Made by a program: the position numbers and the translations under genes
Notes under the pieces: model-generated
The model's input: only the letters and a program-made list of their open reading frames with translations
Told to the model about the DNA's origin: nothing
Databases searched by the model: none
Source: Acidipropionibacterium jensenii DSM 20535
GTDB taxonomy: Bacteria; Actinomycetota; Actinomycetes; Propionibacteriales; Propionibacteriaceae
Reading direction: 5' to 3'
Length of the DNA: 64,000 nucleotides
Assembly (NCBI RefSeq): GCF_000425285.1
Contig: NZ_AUDD01000009.1
Coordinates: 1-64,000 of the forward strand
Part shown: piece by piece, positions 42,670 through 54,194 of the stretch
How positions within the stretch are numbered: position 1 is the stretch's first letter
Layout: every line of letters starts with the position of its first letter

Positions 42670-43103
42670 GCGGTCTCGTCCGGCTCCTCGGCGAGCTGGG
42701 GGAACCACAGGGCGACCTCGCGGGCCGCCGACTCCGGGGAGTCCGAGGCGTGCACCAGGTTGCGACGGTAGTGCACCCCGAGATCCCCGCGGATGGTGCC
42801 GGGGACGGCCTCGGCGCAGTCGGTCTTCCCGTTCATGGCGCGGACCACCGGGATCGCCTTGCGTCCCTCCAGGACCATCGCCACCAGCGGGCCGGAGGTG
42901 ATGAACTCCACCAGGGGCTCGTAATAGGGACGTCCGATGTGTTCGACGTAGTGCTGGGCGGCCATCTCGGCGTCGATCGTGCGCAGCTCCATGGCCCGCA
43001 CCGTCAGCCCGCGCGCCTCGTACCTGCCGATGATCTCTCCGATGAGACGACGCTTCACTGCGTCTGGCTTGAGGAGGACGAGGACTCTCTGCTTGTCGCT
43101 CAT
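42666..43103 (-). CDS. ndk: Nucleoside-diphosphate kinase
   Basis: 145 residues from ATG 43103. VLLKPDAVKRRLIGEIIGRY at the N-terminus and the active-site His118 in NLVHASDSPESA, with GPLVAMVLEG and GTIRGDLGV. Transfers the terminal phosphate between nucleoside triphosphates and diphosphates. Sits in the folC-DUF4233-ndk cluster typical of Actinobacteria. Confidence 0.96.
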   Translation of the reverse strand: MSDKQRVLVLLKPDAVKRRLIGEIIGRYEARGLTVRAMELRTIDAEMAAQHYVEHIGRPYYEPLVEFITSGPLVAMVLEGRKAIPVVRAMNGKTDCAEAVPGTIRGDLGVHYRRNLVHASDSPESAAREVALWFPQLAEEPDETA

Positions 43104-43126
43104 GGCCAAGACCATATCGCACCGGT

Positions 43127-43492
43127 TCAGTGGGTGTCGGGCGACCTTTTCTCGAGTCGGCGTCCCATCACGAAGCTCGCCACCCAGATCACCGCGAAGA
43201 TCACCCCGACCAGGTACATCATCGGGGTGGCCAGTCCCAGCGCGATCCCCGCGACCTGGGTGAGCCAGGCCACCGGATAGCCCCAGCCGCGCCGAAGGCC
43301 GGCCGCCGCGACCAGTGCCAGCAGGGCGCACAGTCCGCCCAGCAGGGCGGCGGTGCCCGCCGGCACCGCCGACACCAGGATCATCCCGGGAATCGCCAGC
43401 CCGAAGACGACGACCTCGCTGATCAGGGTGGCCGCCAGCGGGGTGCGCATCGGATTGCCGGGGGCCAGCCGGGCGAGGGAGGAGACCCTCAC
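43127..43492 (-). CDS. DUF4233 membrane protein
   Basis: 121 residues from GTG 43492, overlapping the folC stop (GTGA). Four hydrophobic segments (about 18-40, 42-62, 70-85, 87-105) and a basic RRLEKRSPDTH end. Position directly after folC and before ndk identifies the DUF4233 family, whose function is unknown. Confidence 0.82.
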   Translation of the reverse strand: MRVSSLARLAPGNPMRTPLAATLISEVVVFGLAIPGMILVSAVPAGTAALLGGLCALLALVAAAGLRRGWGYPVAWLTQVAGIALGLATPMMYLVGVIFAVIWVASFVMGRRLEKRSPDTH

Positions 43493-44952
43493 CAGGACTC
43501 CTCGTCGCCGTCGGTGGGATCCTCCTCGACGGGCTCGAGAACCTCCCCCTCCATGGCGGCGATCTGCTCCTCGGACAGCTGAGGGGTCTCCACCACCGCC
43601 TGCGGCCCGGCATGGACGTGATTGATCCCGTCGGGCACCAGGATGGCTCTGGCCTGGCCGGCCAGCACCGCCGACCCGCCGACGAGCACGCCGGCACCGG
43701 GGCCGGACATGTCGGCGATCCGGACCGCCTCCTCGAGGGCCTGGGAGACCGTCGGACAGGTCATCCGGTGGTCGGCGTCCCAGTACTTCGAGGCGATCTC
43801 GTCGAGTTCGGCCACCGGCAGTGCCCGGGGCAGCTCCGGCATGGTGGTGAGGACCACCCGGCCGACCGCCTCCGACATCTCCGAGAGCACCCCGTCGACG
43901 TCCTTGTCGCGCATCGCGGCGACGACGGCGACCAGCGGGTTCAGGTCGAAGGCCTCGGTGAGCCCGGCCATCGCCGAGTGCGCACCGTGCGGGTTGTGGA
44001 AGGTGTCCAGCACGATGGTGGGGGTCCGCCGCACCACCTCGAGCCGGGCCGGGGCGACCACATCGGCCAGTCCCTGCTCGATGATCTCGGGGTTGAGCGG
44101 CTTGCCTCCCATGAAGGTCTCCACGGCGGCCACCGCCAGGGCGGCGTTGTGCGCCATGTGCTCGCCGAACAGCGGCAGGAAGAGCTCCCCCAGCGGGCCG
44201 CCGGCGGTCTGGATCCGGATCACCTGGCCGCCGACCGCGCCACGGCGGTCCAGCAGCCCGAAGTCCGGCCCCTCGAGGATCGGCTTGACCCCCACGTCGG
44301 CGCACTGGGCCAGCAGCACCTGGGCGGCCTCCGGCTTCTGGCCGGCGATCACCGCGCTGCTCACCGGCTTGATGATCCCCGCCTTCTCGCCGGCGATCTT
44401 GGCCAGCGTGTCACCGAGGATGTGCATGTGGTCCATCGCCACCGGGGCGACCACGGCGACCTGGGCGTCGACCACGTTGGTGGCGTCCCACCGGCCCCCC
44501 AGGCCCACCTCGACCACCGCGACGTCGACCGGGGTGTCGGCGAAGGTCGCGAAGGCCATCGCCGTCATCACCTCGAAGAAGGTCGGCTCGATGCCGTCGA
44601 TGTGCTGCTCGTCGACCATTCGCACCATCGGTGCGATCTGCTCCCAGATCTCATCGAACCGTTCGACGCCGATCGGCTCGCCGTCGATGCAGATCCGCTC
44701 CCGCAGGTCCACCAGGTGCGGTGAGGTGTACCGACCCACCCGCAGACCGGCGGCCCGCAGCAGGGAGTCGATCATGATCGCGGTGGACCCCTTGCCGTTG
44801 GTCCCCGCGACCTGGATCACCGGGTAGGCCCGCTCGGGGTTGCCGAGCAGGTCCAGGATCGCCCTCTCGCGATCCAGCCCCGGGCCGATCCGGTGCTCGG
44901 GCCAGCGTGCCTGCAGTCCCTCGACGAGCGTGCGATGGGTCGTCGCTCTCAA
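43489..44952 (-). CDS. folC: Folylpolyglutamate synthase / dihydrofolate synthase
   Basis: 487 residues from TTG 44952, which overlaps the rbpA stop (TTGA). ATP-binding loop VIQVAGTNGKGSTAIMIDSL, then RYTSPHLVDLRERI, VVEVGLGGRWDATNV and HMHILGDTLAKIAGEKAGII, the Mur-ligase-like FolC signature. It adds glutamate to folates. A Glu/Asp-rich tail of about 40 residues closes the protein. Coupled at both ends to its neighbours. Confidence 0.94.
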   Translation of the reverse strand: MRATTHRTLVEGLQARWPEHRIGPGLDRERAILDLLGNPERAYPVIQVAGTNGKGSTAIMIDSLLRAAGLRVGRYTSPHLVDLRERICIDGEPIGVERFDEIWEQIAPMVRMVDEQHIDGIEPTFFEVMTAMAFATFADTPVDVAVVEVGLGGRWDATNVVDAQVAVVAPVAMDHMHILGDTLAKIAGEKAGIIKPVSSAVIAGQKPEAAQVLLAQCADVGVKPILEGPDFGLLDRRGAVGGQVIRIQTAGGPLGELFLPLFGEHMAHNAALAVAAVETFMGGKPLNPEIIEQGLADVVAPARLEVVRRTPTIVLDTFHNPHGAHSAMAGLTEAFDLNPLVAVVAAMRDKDVDGVLSEMSEAVGRVVLTTMPELPRALPVAELDEIASKYWDADHRMTCPTVSQALEEAVRIADMSGPGAGVLVGGSAVLAGQARAILVPDGINHVHAGPQAVVETPQLSEEQIAAMEGEVLEPVEEDPTDGDEESW

Positions 44953-45305
44953 TAGATGACCTCGCCGTTGCGGCGACGCTCGCGCAGGCTGGCGAGTGCC
45001 TCGGCCAGGATGGCCGCGGCCTCGGCGTCGCTGCGACGCTCCTTCACATAGGCCAGGTGGGTCTTGTACGGGGTGATCTTCGGCGGCGCGGGCGGGTTCT
45101 CCCGGTCGCGATTGGCCGGCATCCCACACTTGGGGCACTCCCAGGTGTCGGGCACCGTGGCCTCCGCCGAGAACACCGGACGGACCACATGGTGGTTCGA
45201 GCAGTAGTACTGCACCACCTCGCGGGGTGCGGCCTCTCCGCGCTCGGCCTCACCAGCCGGCCCGGCACCTACTCTGCTGCCTCGGATAGCGCTTCCACCA
45301 GCCAC
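44949..45305 (-). CDS. rbpA: RNA polymerase-binding protein RbpA
   Basis: 118 residues, GTG 45305. Zinc-binding core: YYCSNHHVVRPVFSAEATVP, DTWECPKCGMPA, followed by the KTHLAYVKERRSDAEAA helix that contacts the group 1 sigma factor. RbpA activates transcription by stabilising open complexes and is restricted to Actinobacteria. Confidence 0.95.
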   Translation of the reverse strand: MAGGSAIRGSRVGAGPAGEAERGEAAPREVVQYYCSNHHVVRPVFSAEATVPDTWECPKCGMPANRDRENPPAPPKITPYKTHLAYVKERRSDAEAAAILAEALASLRERRRNGEVIY

Positions 45306-45367
45306 GTCCCGGTCACTCTCCTATTGATGTCTGTTGCTGTCGTACTTGAAATGGTCCGGACGCCGAC

Positions 45368-45628
45368 TCAGGCGTACCGGTACACGAACAGCAGGCCGAT
45401 GATGCAGGCCAGCCACAGCAGGCCCATGATCACCGTCAGCCGGTCTAGATTGCGTTCCGCCACCGAGGTGCCGCCCATCGAGGTGGACACTCCCCCACCG
45501 AACAGGTCGGACAGCCCGCCACCCTTGCTCTTGTGCAGCAGCACAAACAGGGTCAGGATCACGCTGAACACGCACAGGATGATCGACAAGGTCATCACGG
45601 GCCATGTCATGAGGGGGGCTGAAATCAC
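45368..45628 (-). CDS. secG: Preprotein translocase subunit SecG
   Basis: 86 residues from GTG 45628; ATG 45610 would give 80. Two membrane spans surround the conserved loop LLHKSKGGGLSDLFGGGVST, then GGTSVAERNLDRLT. Accessory subunit of the SecYEG channel. Follows tpiA across a strong terminator, as usual in Actinobacteria. Confidence 0.92.
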   Translation of the reverse strand: MISAPLMTWPVMTLSIILCVFSVILTLFVLLHKSKGGGLSDLFGGGVSTSMGGTSVAERNLDRLTVIMGLLWLACIIGLLFVYRYA

Positions 45629-45663
45629 AACCGCTACCCTAACTCACAATGGCGAACAGAACA

Positions 45664-45694
45664 CTGCGCCCCGGGTCGGTGACCCGGGGCGCAG
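45664..45694 (-). terminator. Terminator after tpiA
   Basis: Perfect 14-bp stem (CTGCGCCCCGGGTC and complement) around a 3-base loop, 27 bases beyond the tpiA stop; the minus strand then reads TGTTCTGTT. Confidence 0.8.
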
Positions 45695-45721
45695 CGGTTC
45701 GTCGAGGAGATCCTCAGGCGG

Positions 45722-46501
45722 TCACTTCTGGTAGAAGGTGACGATGTCGGCGAAGTCGCCGGCCTTGAGGGAGGCCCCTCCGACCAGCGCGCCGTCGACG
45801 TCGGGCTTGCTCATGATCTCGACGACATTGCCCGGCTTGACGGAGCCGCCGTACTGGATCCGGACGGCCTCGGCGGTCGGGGCGTCGTAGAGCTTCTCGA
45901 CGGCCTTGCGGATCGCGCCGCAGACCTCCTGGGCGTCGTCGGCGGTGGCGGTCTCGCCGGTGCCGATTGCCCAGATGGGCTCGTAGGCGATGACGAGCTT
46001 GGCGACATCGGCGGCGTCGATCCCGGCCAGCGCGCCCTCGATCTGAGCCACCGTGTGCTCGACGTGCTTGCCGGCCTTGCGGACCTCGAGGGCCTCGCCG
46101 CAGCAGATGATCGGGGTCATCCCGTACTCGATGACCTTCTTGGCCTTGGCGTTGACCAGCGCGTCGGACTCGGCGTGGTACTGGCGGCGCTCGGAGTGGC
46201 CGACGACGACGTAGGAGCACTTGAGTGCAGCCAGCATCGAGCCGGAGATCTCTCCGGTGTAGGCGCCGTCATCGTGGGCCGAGATGTCCTGGGCTCCCCA
46301 GGCGATCGGCAGCTTGTCGCCCTCGACCAGCACCTGGACGGTGCGGATGTCGGTGAACGGCGGGATGACGACGGCCTCGGCCTTGCTGGGGTCGTGGTCC
46401 TTGTCGGCCAGGGCTGCACCCAGGTCCTGGACCAGGCTCAGGCCGGCCAGGTGGTCCAGGTTCATCTTCCAGTTTCCGGCCAGAATCGGCTTGCGGGACA
46501 T
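45722..46501 (-). CDS. tpiA: Triose-phosphate isomerase
   Basis: 259 residues, ATG 46501 overlapping the pgk stop by one base. GNWKMN start, His in VVVGHSERR, catalytic Glu in [13 protein letters not shown] and phosphate loop YGGSVKPGN. Interconverts dihydroxyacetone phosphate and glyceraldehyde 3-phosphate. Last gene of gap-pgk-tpiA. Confidence 0.97.
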   Translation of the reverse strand: MSRKPILAGNWKMNLDHLAGLSLVQDLGAALADKDHDPSKAEAVVIPPFTDIRTVQVLVEGDKLPIAWGAQDISAHDDGAYTGEISGSMLAALKCSYVVVGHSERRQYHAESDALVNAKAKKVIEYGMTPIICCGEALEVRKAGKHVEHTVAQIEGALAGIDAADVAKLVIAYEPIWAIGTGETATADDAQEVCGAIRKAVEKLYDAPTAEAVRIQYGGSVKPGNVVEIMSKPDVDGALVGGASLKAGDFADIVTFYQK

Positions 46502-47709
46502 CAGTTGCTCTCCTTCAGGACTGCGATACCGGGAAGTTCTTTGCCCTCCATGAGCTCCAGGGAGGCGCCACCACCGGTGGAAATGTGGCCGAACTGGTCG
46601 TCGGCGAAACCGAGCGAGCGGACCGCGGAGGCGGAGTCCCCGCCACCGACGACCGACAGGCCCTTGACCTCGGTGAGGGCCTGCGCGACGGCGCGGGTGC
46701 CCTCCTCCAGGCCCTTGATCTCGAAGACCCCCATCGGGCCGTTCCAGAACACCGAGGCGGCCGAGCGGATGGCATCGGCGTAGAGCTTCTCGCTCTTGGG
46801 GCCGATGTCCAGGCCCATCTTGCCGGCGGGCATCTGGTCGGCGTCGACGACGTCGATCTCGCCGACGGTGTGCGCGCCGAAGTCCACGGAGTCGGAGACG
46901 CGGACGTCCACCGGCAGCAGGATCGACTTGCCGGCGGCCTTGGCCTGGGCGAGGTAGCCCTTGACGGCCTCGAGGGAGTCGTCGTCGACAAGCGAGGTGC
47001 CGACCTCGTGGCCCTGGGCCTTGATGAAGGTGAAGGCCATTCCGCCGCCGATCACCAGGGTGTCGGCGACCTTGAGCAGGTTGTCGATGACGGCCAGCTT
47101 GTCGGCGACCTTGGCGCCGCCGAGAACGACGACGAAGGGGCGCTTCGGGTCGGCGGTCAGGCCCTCGAGGACCTTGACCTCCTTGGCGACCAGGGATCCG
47201 GCGGCGCTCGGCAGAAGCTTGGCGACGTCGTAGACCGACGCCTGCTTGCGGTGCACGACGCCGAATCCGTTGGAGACGTAGAAGTCGCCGAAGGAGGCGT
47301 ACTTCTTGGCCAGCTCGGTGCGCTCGGCCTCGTCCTTGGAGGTCTCGCCCTTCTCGAAGCGGACATTCTCCACCAGGGCGATCTCGCCGTCCTTGAGGGA
47401 GGCGGAGGTCTGCTGGGCCGAGGGGCCGACGACGTCGGTGGCGAGCTTGATGTCGAGACCCATCAGCTCACCGAGACGCTTGGCCACCGGGGCCAGCGAG
47501 AACGTGGGGTCCACCGCGCCCTTCGGGCGTCCGAGGTGGGCCAGCACCGTGGTGCGCGCACCGGCCTGGTGCAGCTGCTCCAAGGTGGGCAGGGCGGCCT
47601 TGATGCGGCCGTCGTCGGTGATGGTCTGGCCATCCAGCGGGACGTTGAAATCGCAGCGGATGACGACCCGCTTGCCTGACAGGTCGCCGAGGTCTTCAAC
47701 TGACTTCAT
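46501..47709 (-). CDS. pgk: Phosphoglycerate kinase
   Basis: 402 residues from ATG 47709 with AAAGGA upstream. [19 protein letters not shown] at the N-terminus, [19 protein letters not shown] in the centre, nucleotide-binding [11 protein letters not shown] and [11 protein letters not shown] near the end. Makes ATP from 1,3-bisphosphoglycerate. Confidence 0.97.
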   Translation of the reverse strand: MKSVEDLGDLSGKRVVIRCDFNVPLDGQTITDDGRIKAALPTLEQLHQAGARTTVLAHLGRPKGAVDPTFSLAPVAKRLGELMGLDIKLATDVVGPSAQQTSASLKDGEIALVENVRFEKGETSKDEAERTELAKKYASFGDFYVSNGFGVVHRKQASVYDVAKLLPSAAGSLVAKEVKVLEGLTADPKRPFVVVLGGAKVADKLAVIDNLLKVADTLVIGGGMAFTFIKAQGHEVGTSLVDDDSLEAVKGYLAQAKAAGKSILLPVDVRVSDSVDFGAHTVGEIDVVDADQMPAGKMGLDIGPKSEKLYADAIRSAASVFWNGPMGVFEIKGLEEGTRAVAQALTEVKGLSVVGGGDSASAVRSLGFADDQFGHISTGGGASLELMEGKELPGIAVLKESN

Positions 47710-47769
47710 GGACGATCCTTTCTGTGCTTCCGTAATGGTTCGGTACACGTGTGATGGCGGCGGACGCGA

Positions 47770-47809
47770 ACGACGGCCCCGCGCCCCGCGAGGGGCACGG
47801 GGCCGTCGT
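47770..47809 (-). terminator. Strong hairpin between gap and pgk
   Basis: Two 18-base arms (starting ACGACGGCCCCG) with one mismatch and a GCGA loop, in the 128-bp gap after gap. No U-run is present, so it may be a partial terminator or an mRNA-processing or stability element that lets gap be expressed above pgk-tpiA. Confidence 0.6.
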
Positions 47810-47837
47810 GCATGTCACGCCGAAGGGCTCAACGCGC

Positions 47838-48845
<1,008 letters not shown>

Positions 48846-48993
48846 TCAGGGATCTCCTACAGGTGAGATGTGTGCCCCGCGGGGCACGCGGACACCCCTA
48901 AGGATAGCCAAAACTTCTCAGAAAGGCGCACGGAGGGTTGCCTTTTTCACGTTCGTTCAGCAGGACCGCGGTTGAGCCCCTGAAATGACCAGC

Positions 48994-49980
48994 TCAGGAG
49001 TGCTCGTCGCGGATCTCGGCGGGCAGGCTCTCCAGGGTGGTGGGGATCCCCCGGGCCCTGGCCGCCTTGTCCGCGGTGGCGAGCAGCCGGCGGATCCGTC
49101 CGGCGACGGCGTCCTTGGTGAGCGGCGGGACGTGCAGCCGGCCGAGCTCCTCCAGACTCGCGTTGCCGTTGTCCAGGCGCAGCCTGCCGGCCTCCAGCAG
49201 ATGGTCGGGGACGTCGTCGCCGAGGATCTCCAGTGCCCGGCGCACCCGGGCGCTGGCGGTGACCGCCGCCCTGGCCGAGCGTCGCAGGTTGGCGTCGTCG
49301 AAGTTCGCCAGCCGGTTGGCCGAGGCGCGCACCTCGCGGCGCAATCGCCGGTCCTCCCAGGCCAGCAGGGACTCGTGGGCCCCCATCCGGGTGAGCATCG
49401 CGGCGATCGCGTCCCCGTCGCGGATCACCACCCGCTCGACGTGGCGGGCCTGGCGGGACTTCACCGGGATGTCCAACCGCCGGGCGGCCCCGACCAGGGC
49501 CATCGCGGACTCCGAGCCGGGAGCGGTGATCTCCATCGCCATCGACCGTCCCGGTTCGGTGAGCGAGCCGCGTGCCAGGAAGGCGCCCCGCCAGGCCGCC
49601 GCCTGGCAGCACTGGCCGCCCCCCACCACCGCGGTCGGCAGACCGCGGACCGGCCGGCCGTGCCTGTCGATGAGGCCGGTGAGTCGGGCCAGATCACCGC
49701 CGCCGCGGGCCAGTCTCAGCACGTAGCGGGTGTTCTGGTGGATCCCGGAACCGCGCACCACCACCACGTCGGGGTCCAGGCTGTAGATCTCCTGGATGGC
49801 CTGGCGCAGCCGGCGGGCCGCCCCGCCGCTGTCCAGCTCAGCCTCGATGACGATGTGTCCGCTCACCAGGTGGACCCCACCGGCGAAGCGCAGAGTCGTC
49901 GCGATCTCCGAGCGCCGGCAGCACATCTTGGGCACCACGACGGTCGACAGTTCCGACTTCACGCGAGCGGTGAGAGCCAT
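48994..49980 (-). CDS. whiA: Sporulation/cell-division regulator WhiA
   Basis: 328 residues. N-terminal WhiA domain ([31 protein letters not shown]) followed by a LAGLIDADG-like fold and a C-terminal HTH ([20 protein letters not shown]). In Streptomyces it activates division genes with WhiB; in non-sporulating relatives it acts in division and growth control. Downstream of yvcK in the standard rapZ-yvcK-whiA order. Confidence 0.95.
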   Translation of the reverse strand: MALTARVKSELSTVVVPKMCCRRSEIATTLRFAGGVHLVSGHIVIEAELDSGGAARRLRQAIQEIYSLDPDVVVVRGSGIHQNTRYVLRLARGGGDLARLTGLIDRHGRPVRGLPTAVVGGGQCCQAAAWRGAFLARGSLTEPGRSMAMEITAPGSESAMALVGAARRLDIPVKSRQARHVERVVIRDGDAIAAMLTRMGAHESLLAWEDRRLRREVRASANRLANFDDANLRRSARAAVTASARVRRALEILGDDVPDHLLEAGRLRLDNGNASLEELGRLHVPPLTKDAVAGRIRRLLATADKAARARGIPTTLESLPAEIRDEHS

Positions 49981-50049
49981 CTGGTGAGTCCTTTCCGGGG
50001 GTCGGGGGATCAGGGGTGTCGGGAGGGCGGATCTGGGCCGGGGGTCGGG

Positions 50050-51072
50050 TCAGTGCGGCAGACAGCCCATGATCTCGGCGTAGGCGGAGGCCAACCGTAG
50101 CGTGTCGTGTCGAGCCGAACCGTCCCTGGCGGCCAGATCGGCCTCGACCAGTTCGGCCCCCAGGTTGCGGGCGTAGCTGGCCAGATGGGCGTCCTCGCCG
50201 GCGAATCCGCGGTCGGCGAGGATGGTGTCGAAGCGGATCCTCGCCTCGTGCTCGGCGAGCACCTCCAGGTGGCGCGCGGGGCTGAACCCGTCGGTCTCCT
50301 CGGTGGGGGCGATGTTGAGGGTGAGGATCTTGTGGGCCCGCGACTCGATGATCGCGTCGGCGATCTCGGGGACCAGCAGGTGGGGAATCACCGAGGTGAA
50401 CCAGGATCCGGGGCCCAGCACCAGGTAGTCGGACTCCCGGATCGCCTCGACGGCCTGCGGGCAGGCCGGCGGGTTGGCGGGATCCAGGTGCACGGTGAGC
50501 ACCTCGGCCATCGTCTTGGCCACGGTGGACTGCCCGGTGAGGGTGTAGGTCTCGTCGGGGCGCATCGGGTCCAGACCGATGACCTCCGCCGAGATGTCGA
50601 GGGGGACCAGGGACATCGGCAGCACCCGGCCGCGGGTGCCGAGCAGCTCCCCCACCATGTCCAGACCGGCGACCGGGTCGCCGAGCTCCTGCCACAGCCC
50701 GGCGATGAGGAGATTGCCGATGGCATGGCCGGCGAGTTCGCCGTCCCCGTGGAAGCGGGCCTGCAGCACCTCGGCCCAGGTGCGCCCGACCCGGTCGTCG
50801 GCGCACAGCGCCGCCAGTGCCCGGCGCAGGTCCCCCGGCGGCAGGCAGGAGAACTCCTCGCGCAGCCGGCCCGAGGAGCCGCCGTTGTCGGCCACCGTGA
50901 CGACGGCGGTGATCCGGGAGGTCACCCGGCGCAGCGCCCGCAGCGAGGCGGCCAGGCCGTGGCCGCCCCCGAAGGCGGTGACCACCGGGCCCTCGCCGAA
51001 GCTCTCGGAGCTCAGCCGGCTCGCGCCGCTGGTCCGCCCCGTCGTCGTGTCGTGAGTCGAGGACACCGTCAC
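50050..51072 (-). CDS. yvcK: YvcK/CofD-like gluconeogenesis-factor protein
   Basis: 340 residues, GTG 51072 overlapping the rapZ stop (GTGA). GGGHGLAASLRALR binding loop, VTVADNGGSSGRLREEFSCL and LGPGSWFTSVIPHLL are the family marks. YvcK proteins bind UDP-sugars and support cell-wall precursor supply under gluconeogenic growth. Confidence 0.92.
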   Translation of the reverse strand: MTVSSTHDTTTGRTSGASRLSSESFGEGPVVTAFGGGHGLAASLRALRRVTSRITAVVTVADNGGSSGRLREEFSCLPPGDLRRALAALCADDRVGRTWAEVLQARFHGDGELAGHAIGNLLIAGLWQELGDPVAGLDMVGELLGTRGRVLPMSLVPLDISAEVIGLDPMRPDETYTLTGQSTVAKTMAEVLTVHLDPANPPACPQAVEAIRESDYLVLGPGSWFTSVIPHLLVPEIADAIIESRAHKILTLNIAPTEETDGFSPARHLEVLAEHEARIRFDTILADRGFAGEDAHLASYARNLGAELVEADLAARDGSARHDTLRLASAYAEIMGCLPH

Positions 51073-51959
51073 TCCCTTCCCAGATCCCGGTGCAGGACGG
51101 CGACCGGCCGGCCCCTGGAGCGCAGCCGGGTGGCCAGCTCCTCGGCGATCGCGGTGCTGCGGTGCTTGCCTCCGGTGCAGCCGATGGCGACCGTCACCTG
51201 CTTCTTGCCCTCCCGGATGTAGCCGGGCTCCATTCCCTCGAGCAGTTCGTCGACCCGGTCGATGAACTGCCGGGCGCCGGGCTGGGCGAGCACGTAGGAG
51301 GCGACGTCGGGTGACAGTCCGGTCTTGGGCCGCAGCTCCGGCACCCAGTAGGGGTTGGGCAGGAAGCGCACGTCGAAGACCAGGTCGGCGTCGATCGGGA
51401 CGCCTCGCTTGAACCCGAAGGTCATCAGCTGGATGGTGAGCGGGGCGTCCTCGCCGCCGAAGACCGAGTCGATCCGCTGGGCCAGCTGGCGGGCATTGAT
51501 CGAGGTGGTGTCGATGACCAGGTCGGCGGCGGCCCGGATCCCCGAGAGCATCCGGCGTTCCAGCGAGATGGCGTCCATCAGGTGGCCGCCGTGCTGCAGC
51601 GGCAGGGGGCGACGGCTGGACTCCTGACGTTTGACGATCGCCTCGTCGGAGGCCTCCAGGAAGACCGTCTCGGGATCGATCCCGCGTCGGGTGAGGTCGG
51701 TCAGGGCGACGTCGATGCCCTCGAACATCCGGCGGGTGCGGACGTCCAGGACGACGGCCAGCCGGTCCACCCCGTTCTCGGAGGTCTCGTCGATGAGCGC
51801 CCCCAGCATGGTCGGGGGCAGGTTGTCGACGACGTACCAGCCCAGATCCTCCATCGCGTGCGCCGCGGTGCGCCGTCCGGCACCCGAGATTCCCGTGATG
51901 ACGACCACGCGCTGCGGACCGGTGTCGTCGTCCCGGCTGGAGTGGTCATGTGTGCTCAC
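51069..51959 (-). CDS. rapZ: RNase adapter RapZ / P-loop nucleotide-binding protein
   Basis: 296 residues, GTG 51959. P-loop at 23-31 reads GISGAGRRT, with Arg in the usual Lys position. C-terminal domain blocks LMTFGFKRGVPIDADLVFDV, RFLPNPYWVPELRP and VTVAIGCTGGKHRS fit RapZ. Enterobacterial RapZ controls glmS mRNA decay; the actinobacterial role is unproven. In the uvrC-rapZ-yvcK-whiA cluster. Confidence 0.93.
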   Translation of the reverse strand: MSTHDHSSRDDDTGPQRVVVITGISGAGRRTAAHAMEDLGWYVVDNLPPTMLGALIDETSENGVDRLAVVLDVRTRRMFEGIDVALTDLTRRGIDPETVFLEASDEAIVKRQESSRRPLPLQHGGHLMDAISLERRMLSGIRAAADLVIDTTSINARQLAQRIDSVFGGEDAPLTIQLMTFGFKRGVPIDADLVFDVRFLPNPYWVPELRPKTGLSPDVASYVLAQPGARQFIDRVDELLEGMEPGYIREGKKQVTVAIGCTGGKHRSTAIAEELATRLRSRGRPVAVLHRDLGRE

Positions 51960-51987
51960 GGGGCCATGGTAGGACCCCGGGCGGCGG

Positions 51988-54003
51988 TCAGGGTGCGGTT
52001 GGACCGTCCTCGAGGACCTCGCCGGTGGCGGTGTTGACTGCGGGCAGCGGTCTGTCGGCGGTCAGCGCCTCGACCACCGAGCGGGCCAGCACCGGGCCGA
52101 ATCCCGGCACCTCGCCGATCTGGTCGGCGCTGGCGGCGCGCAGCGCCTTGAGGGAGCCGAAGTGCTGCATCAGGGTCTTGCGGCGGACCTCGCCGAGCCC
52201 GGGGACCCCGTCGAGGACCGACTCGATCATGGCCTTGGACCGGCGCTCCCGGTGGAAGGTGATGGCGAACCGGTGGGCCTCGTCGCGCAGTCGCTGCAGC
52301 AGGTAGAGGCCCTCGGAGGTGCGCGGCAGGATGACCGGCCACTCCTCGTCGGGAAGCCACACCTCCTCCAGGCGCTTGGCCAGGCCGCACAGTGCGATCT
52401 CGTCGGCCAGGCCGTACTCCTCGAGCACCTCCTGGGCGGCGTGCACCTGGGGGGCGCCGCCGTCGACCACGATGAGGCTCGGGGCGTAGGCGAACGACCG
52501 GGGGGAGCCGGTGGTCGGGTCGATGAGGGTGCCGGTGGTGTCCCCGTCGGCGACTCCCCCGGCCATCGCCTCGCGGTCGTCCAGCAGCCGTCGGAGACGC
52601 CGGGAGAGCACCTCGTGCATGGCGGCGAAGTCGTCCGAGCCGTCGAAGCTCTTGATGATGAACCGGCGGTACTCGGACTTGCGGGGCATCCCGTCCTCGA
52701 AGACCACCATCGAGCCGACCACCTGATGGCCCTGGATGTGGGAGATGTCGTAGGACTCCATCCGCAACGGCGCCCGGTCCAGACCGAGGGCCTCCTGGAT
52801 CTCCTCGAGGGCCCGGGTGCGGGTGGCCAGGTCGGAGGCCCGGCGCAGCTTGTGCTGGGCCAGCGCCTCCTCGGCGTTGCGGGTGACGGTGTCCATCAGG
52901 GTGCGCTTGTCGCCGCGTTGTGGCACCCGGATCTCGACATGGGAGCCTCGGGACTCGCTCAGCAGATCGGTCATCGCGTCCAGGGAGGCCGGTTCGTGGG
53001 AGACCATCACGAGTCTGGGGACCACCGGGCCCTGGCCGGTCTCGCGGACCTGGCCGCGGGAGACGTCGCCGGCCCCGTAGAGCTGGAGCAGGAAGGTCTC
53101 CATCAGGTCCGGGGCCCCGGCCTCGTCGGCCCGGTCGGCGACCCATCCGCGCTCCCCGCGGACCCGTCCGCCGCGCACGTGGAAGATCTTGACGGCCACC
53201 TCCAGGGGGTCCATCGCCAGGGCGATGACATCGGCGTCGGTGCCATCGCCCAGCACGATGGCGTTGCGCTCGGTGGCCTTGGCCAGGGCGCCCAGGGAGT
53301 CCCGCAGCACGGCGGCCCGTTCGAACTCGAGGTTGGTCGCGGCGTCCTCCATCTGCCGCTCGATGCGATGGACCAGACCGGTGCTGCGGCCGGCCATGAA
53401 GGAGCAGAAGTCGTCGGCGATGTCGCGGTGGGCCTCGGGGGTGATCCGTCCCACGCAGGGGGCCGAGCACTTGCCGATGTAGCCGAGCAGACAGGGCCGG
53501 CCCTGGGCCCGGGCCCGGTTGAAGACCCCGGTCGAGCAGGACCGCATCGGGAAGACCCTCAGCAGGGTCTCCATGGTGTCGCGGATCGCCCAGGCCTGGC
53601 CGAAGGGCCCGAAGTAGCGCCATCCGCGCCGGTGGGCGCCCCGCCCCACGAAGACCCGGGGGAACTCGTCGCTCCAGGTGACGCACAGCCAGGGATAGGT
53701 CTTGTCGTCGCGGTACATCACGTTGAACCGCGGGTCGAACTCCTTGATCCAGGTGTACTCGAGCTGAAGGGACTCCAGCTCGTTCTGGACCACCGTCCAC
53801 TGGACGTGGGCGGCGGTGGTCACCATCCGCTGGGTGCGCGGGTGCAGGGCCGAGATGTCCTGAAAGTAGGAGTTGAGCCGGTTGCGCAGGTTCTTCGCCT
53901 TGCCGACGTAGATCACCTGGCCGTGCTCGTCGCTGAACCGGTACACCCCGGGGTCGGTGGGGATGGTGCCGGGGGCAGGGCGGTAGCTGGACGGATCGGC
54001 CAT
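51988..54003 (-). CDS. uvrC: Excinuclease ABC subunit C
   Basis: 671 residues from ATG 54003. GIY-YIG nuclease first ([31 protein letters not shown]), then a Cys-containing region ([14 protein letters not shown]), the UvrB-binding helix, the RNase H-like nuclease ([20 protein letters not shown]) and the C-terminal HhH pair ([36 protein letters not shown]). Makes both incisions around a DNA lesion after UvrA and UvrB. Confidence 0.96.
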   Translation of the reverse strand: MADPSSYRPAPGTIPTDPGVYRFSDEHGQVIYVGKAKNLRNRLNSYFQDISALHPRTQRMVTTAAHVQWTVVQNELESLQLEYTWIKEFDPRFNVMYRDDKTYPWLCVTWSDEFPRVFVGRGAHRRGWRYFGPFGQAWAIRDTMETLLRVFPMRSCSTGVFNRARAQGRPCLLGYIGKCSAPCVGRITPEAHRDIADDFCSFMAGRSTGLVHRIERQMEDAATNLEFERAAVLRDSLGALAKATERNAIVLGDGTDADVIALAMDPLEVAVKIFHVRGGRVRGERGWVADRADEAGAPDLMETFLLQLYGAGDVSRGQVRETGQGPVVPRLVMVSHEPASLDAMTDLLSESRGSHVEIRVPQRGDKRTLMDTVTRNAEEALAQHKLRRASDLATRTRALEEIQEALGLDRAPLRMESYDISHIQGHQVVGSMVVFEDGMPRKSEYRRFIIKSFDGSDDFAAMHEVLSRRLRRLLDDREAMAGGVADGDTTGTLIDPTTGSPRSFAYAPSLIVVDGGAPQVHAAQEVLEEYGLADEIALCGLAKRLEEVWLPDEEWPVILPRTSEGLYLLQRLRDEAHRFAITFHRERRSKAMIESVLDGVPGLGEVRRKTLMQHFGSLKALRAASADQIGEVPGFGPVLARSVVEALTADRPLPAVNTATGEVLEDGPTAP

Positions 54004-54116
54004 GTATCGCACTATAAGCGGCAGCGCAGACACCGCCTCCGCGTCACTGGGCTGCTGCCTCCGCGCTGCGGTGCTGCCTCCCCGCGCCATCGACGGCGGG
54101 GACTCGCGAGCCGAAC

Positions 54117-54194
54117 GTGCACATTTCACTCGCGCAACACCCGTCCCCGGCCGCCAGGACGACTCACCGGCTGTTGCGCGAGTGAAATGTGCAC
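54117..54194. repeat. Perfect 23-bp inverted repeat in a divergent intergenic region
   Basis: The arms 54117-54139 and 54172-54194 are exact complements (they begin GTGCACATTTCACTCGCG and end in GAAATGTGCAC) around a 32-base GC-rich loop. It lies between uvrC (minus) and a phosphatase gene (plus), so it ends neither. It could be a palindromic repeat family member, a small transposable relic, a regulator site or an RNA hairpin. Confidence 0.75.

Noticed and set aside
51873-51893. RapZ P-loop with Arg replacing Lys (GISGAGRRT) as a sign of inactivation
   Set aside because: As I recall, actinobacterial homologues also have Arg here (GLSGAGRGT-type), so this is a lineage feature, not a defect.
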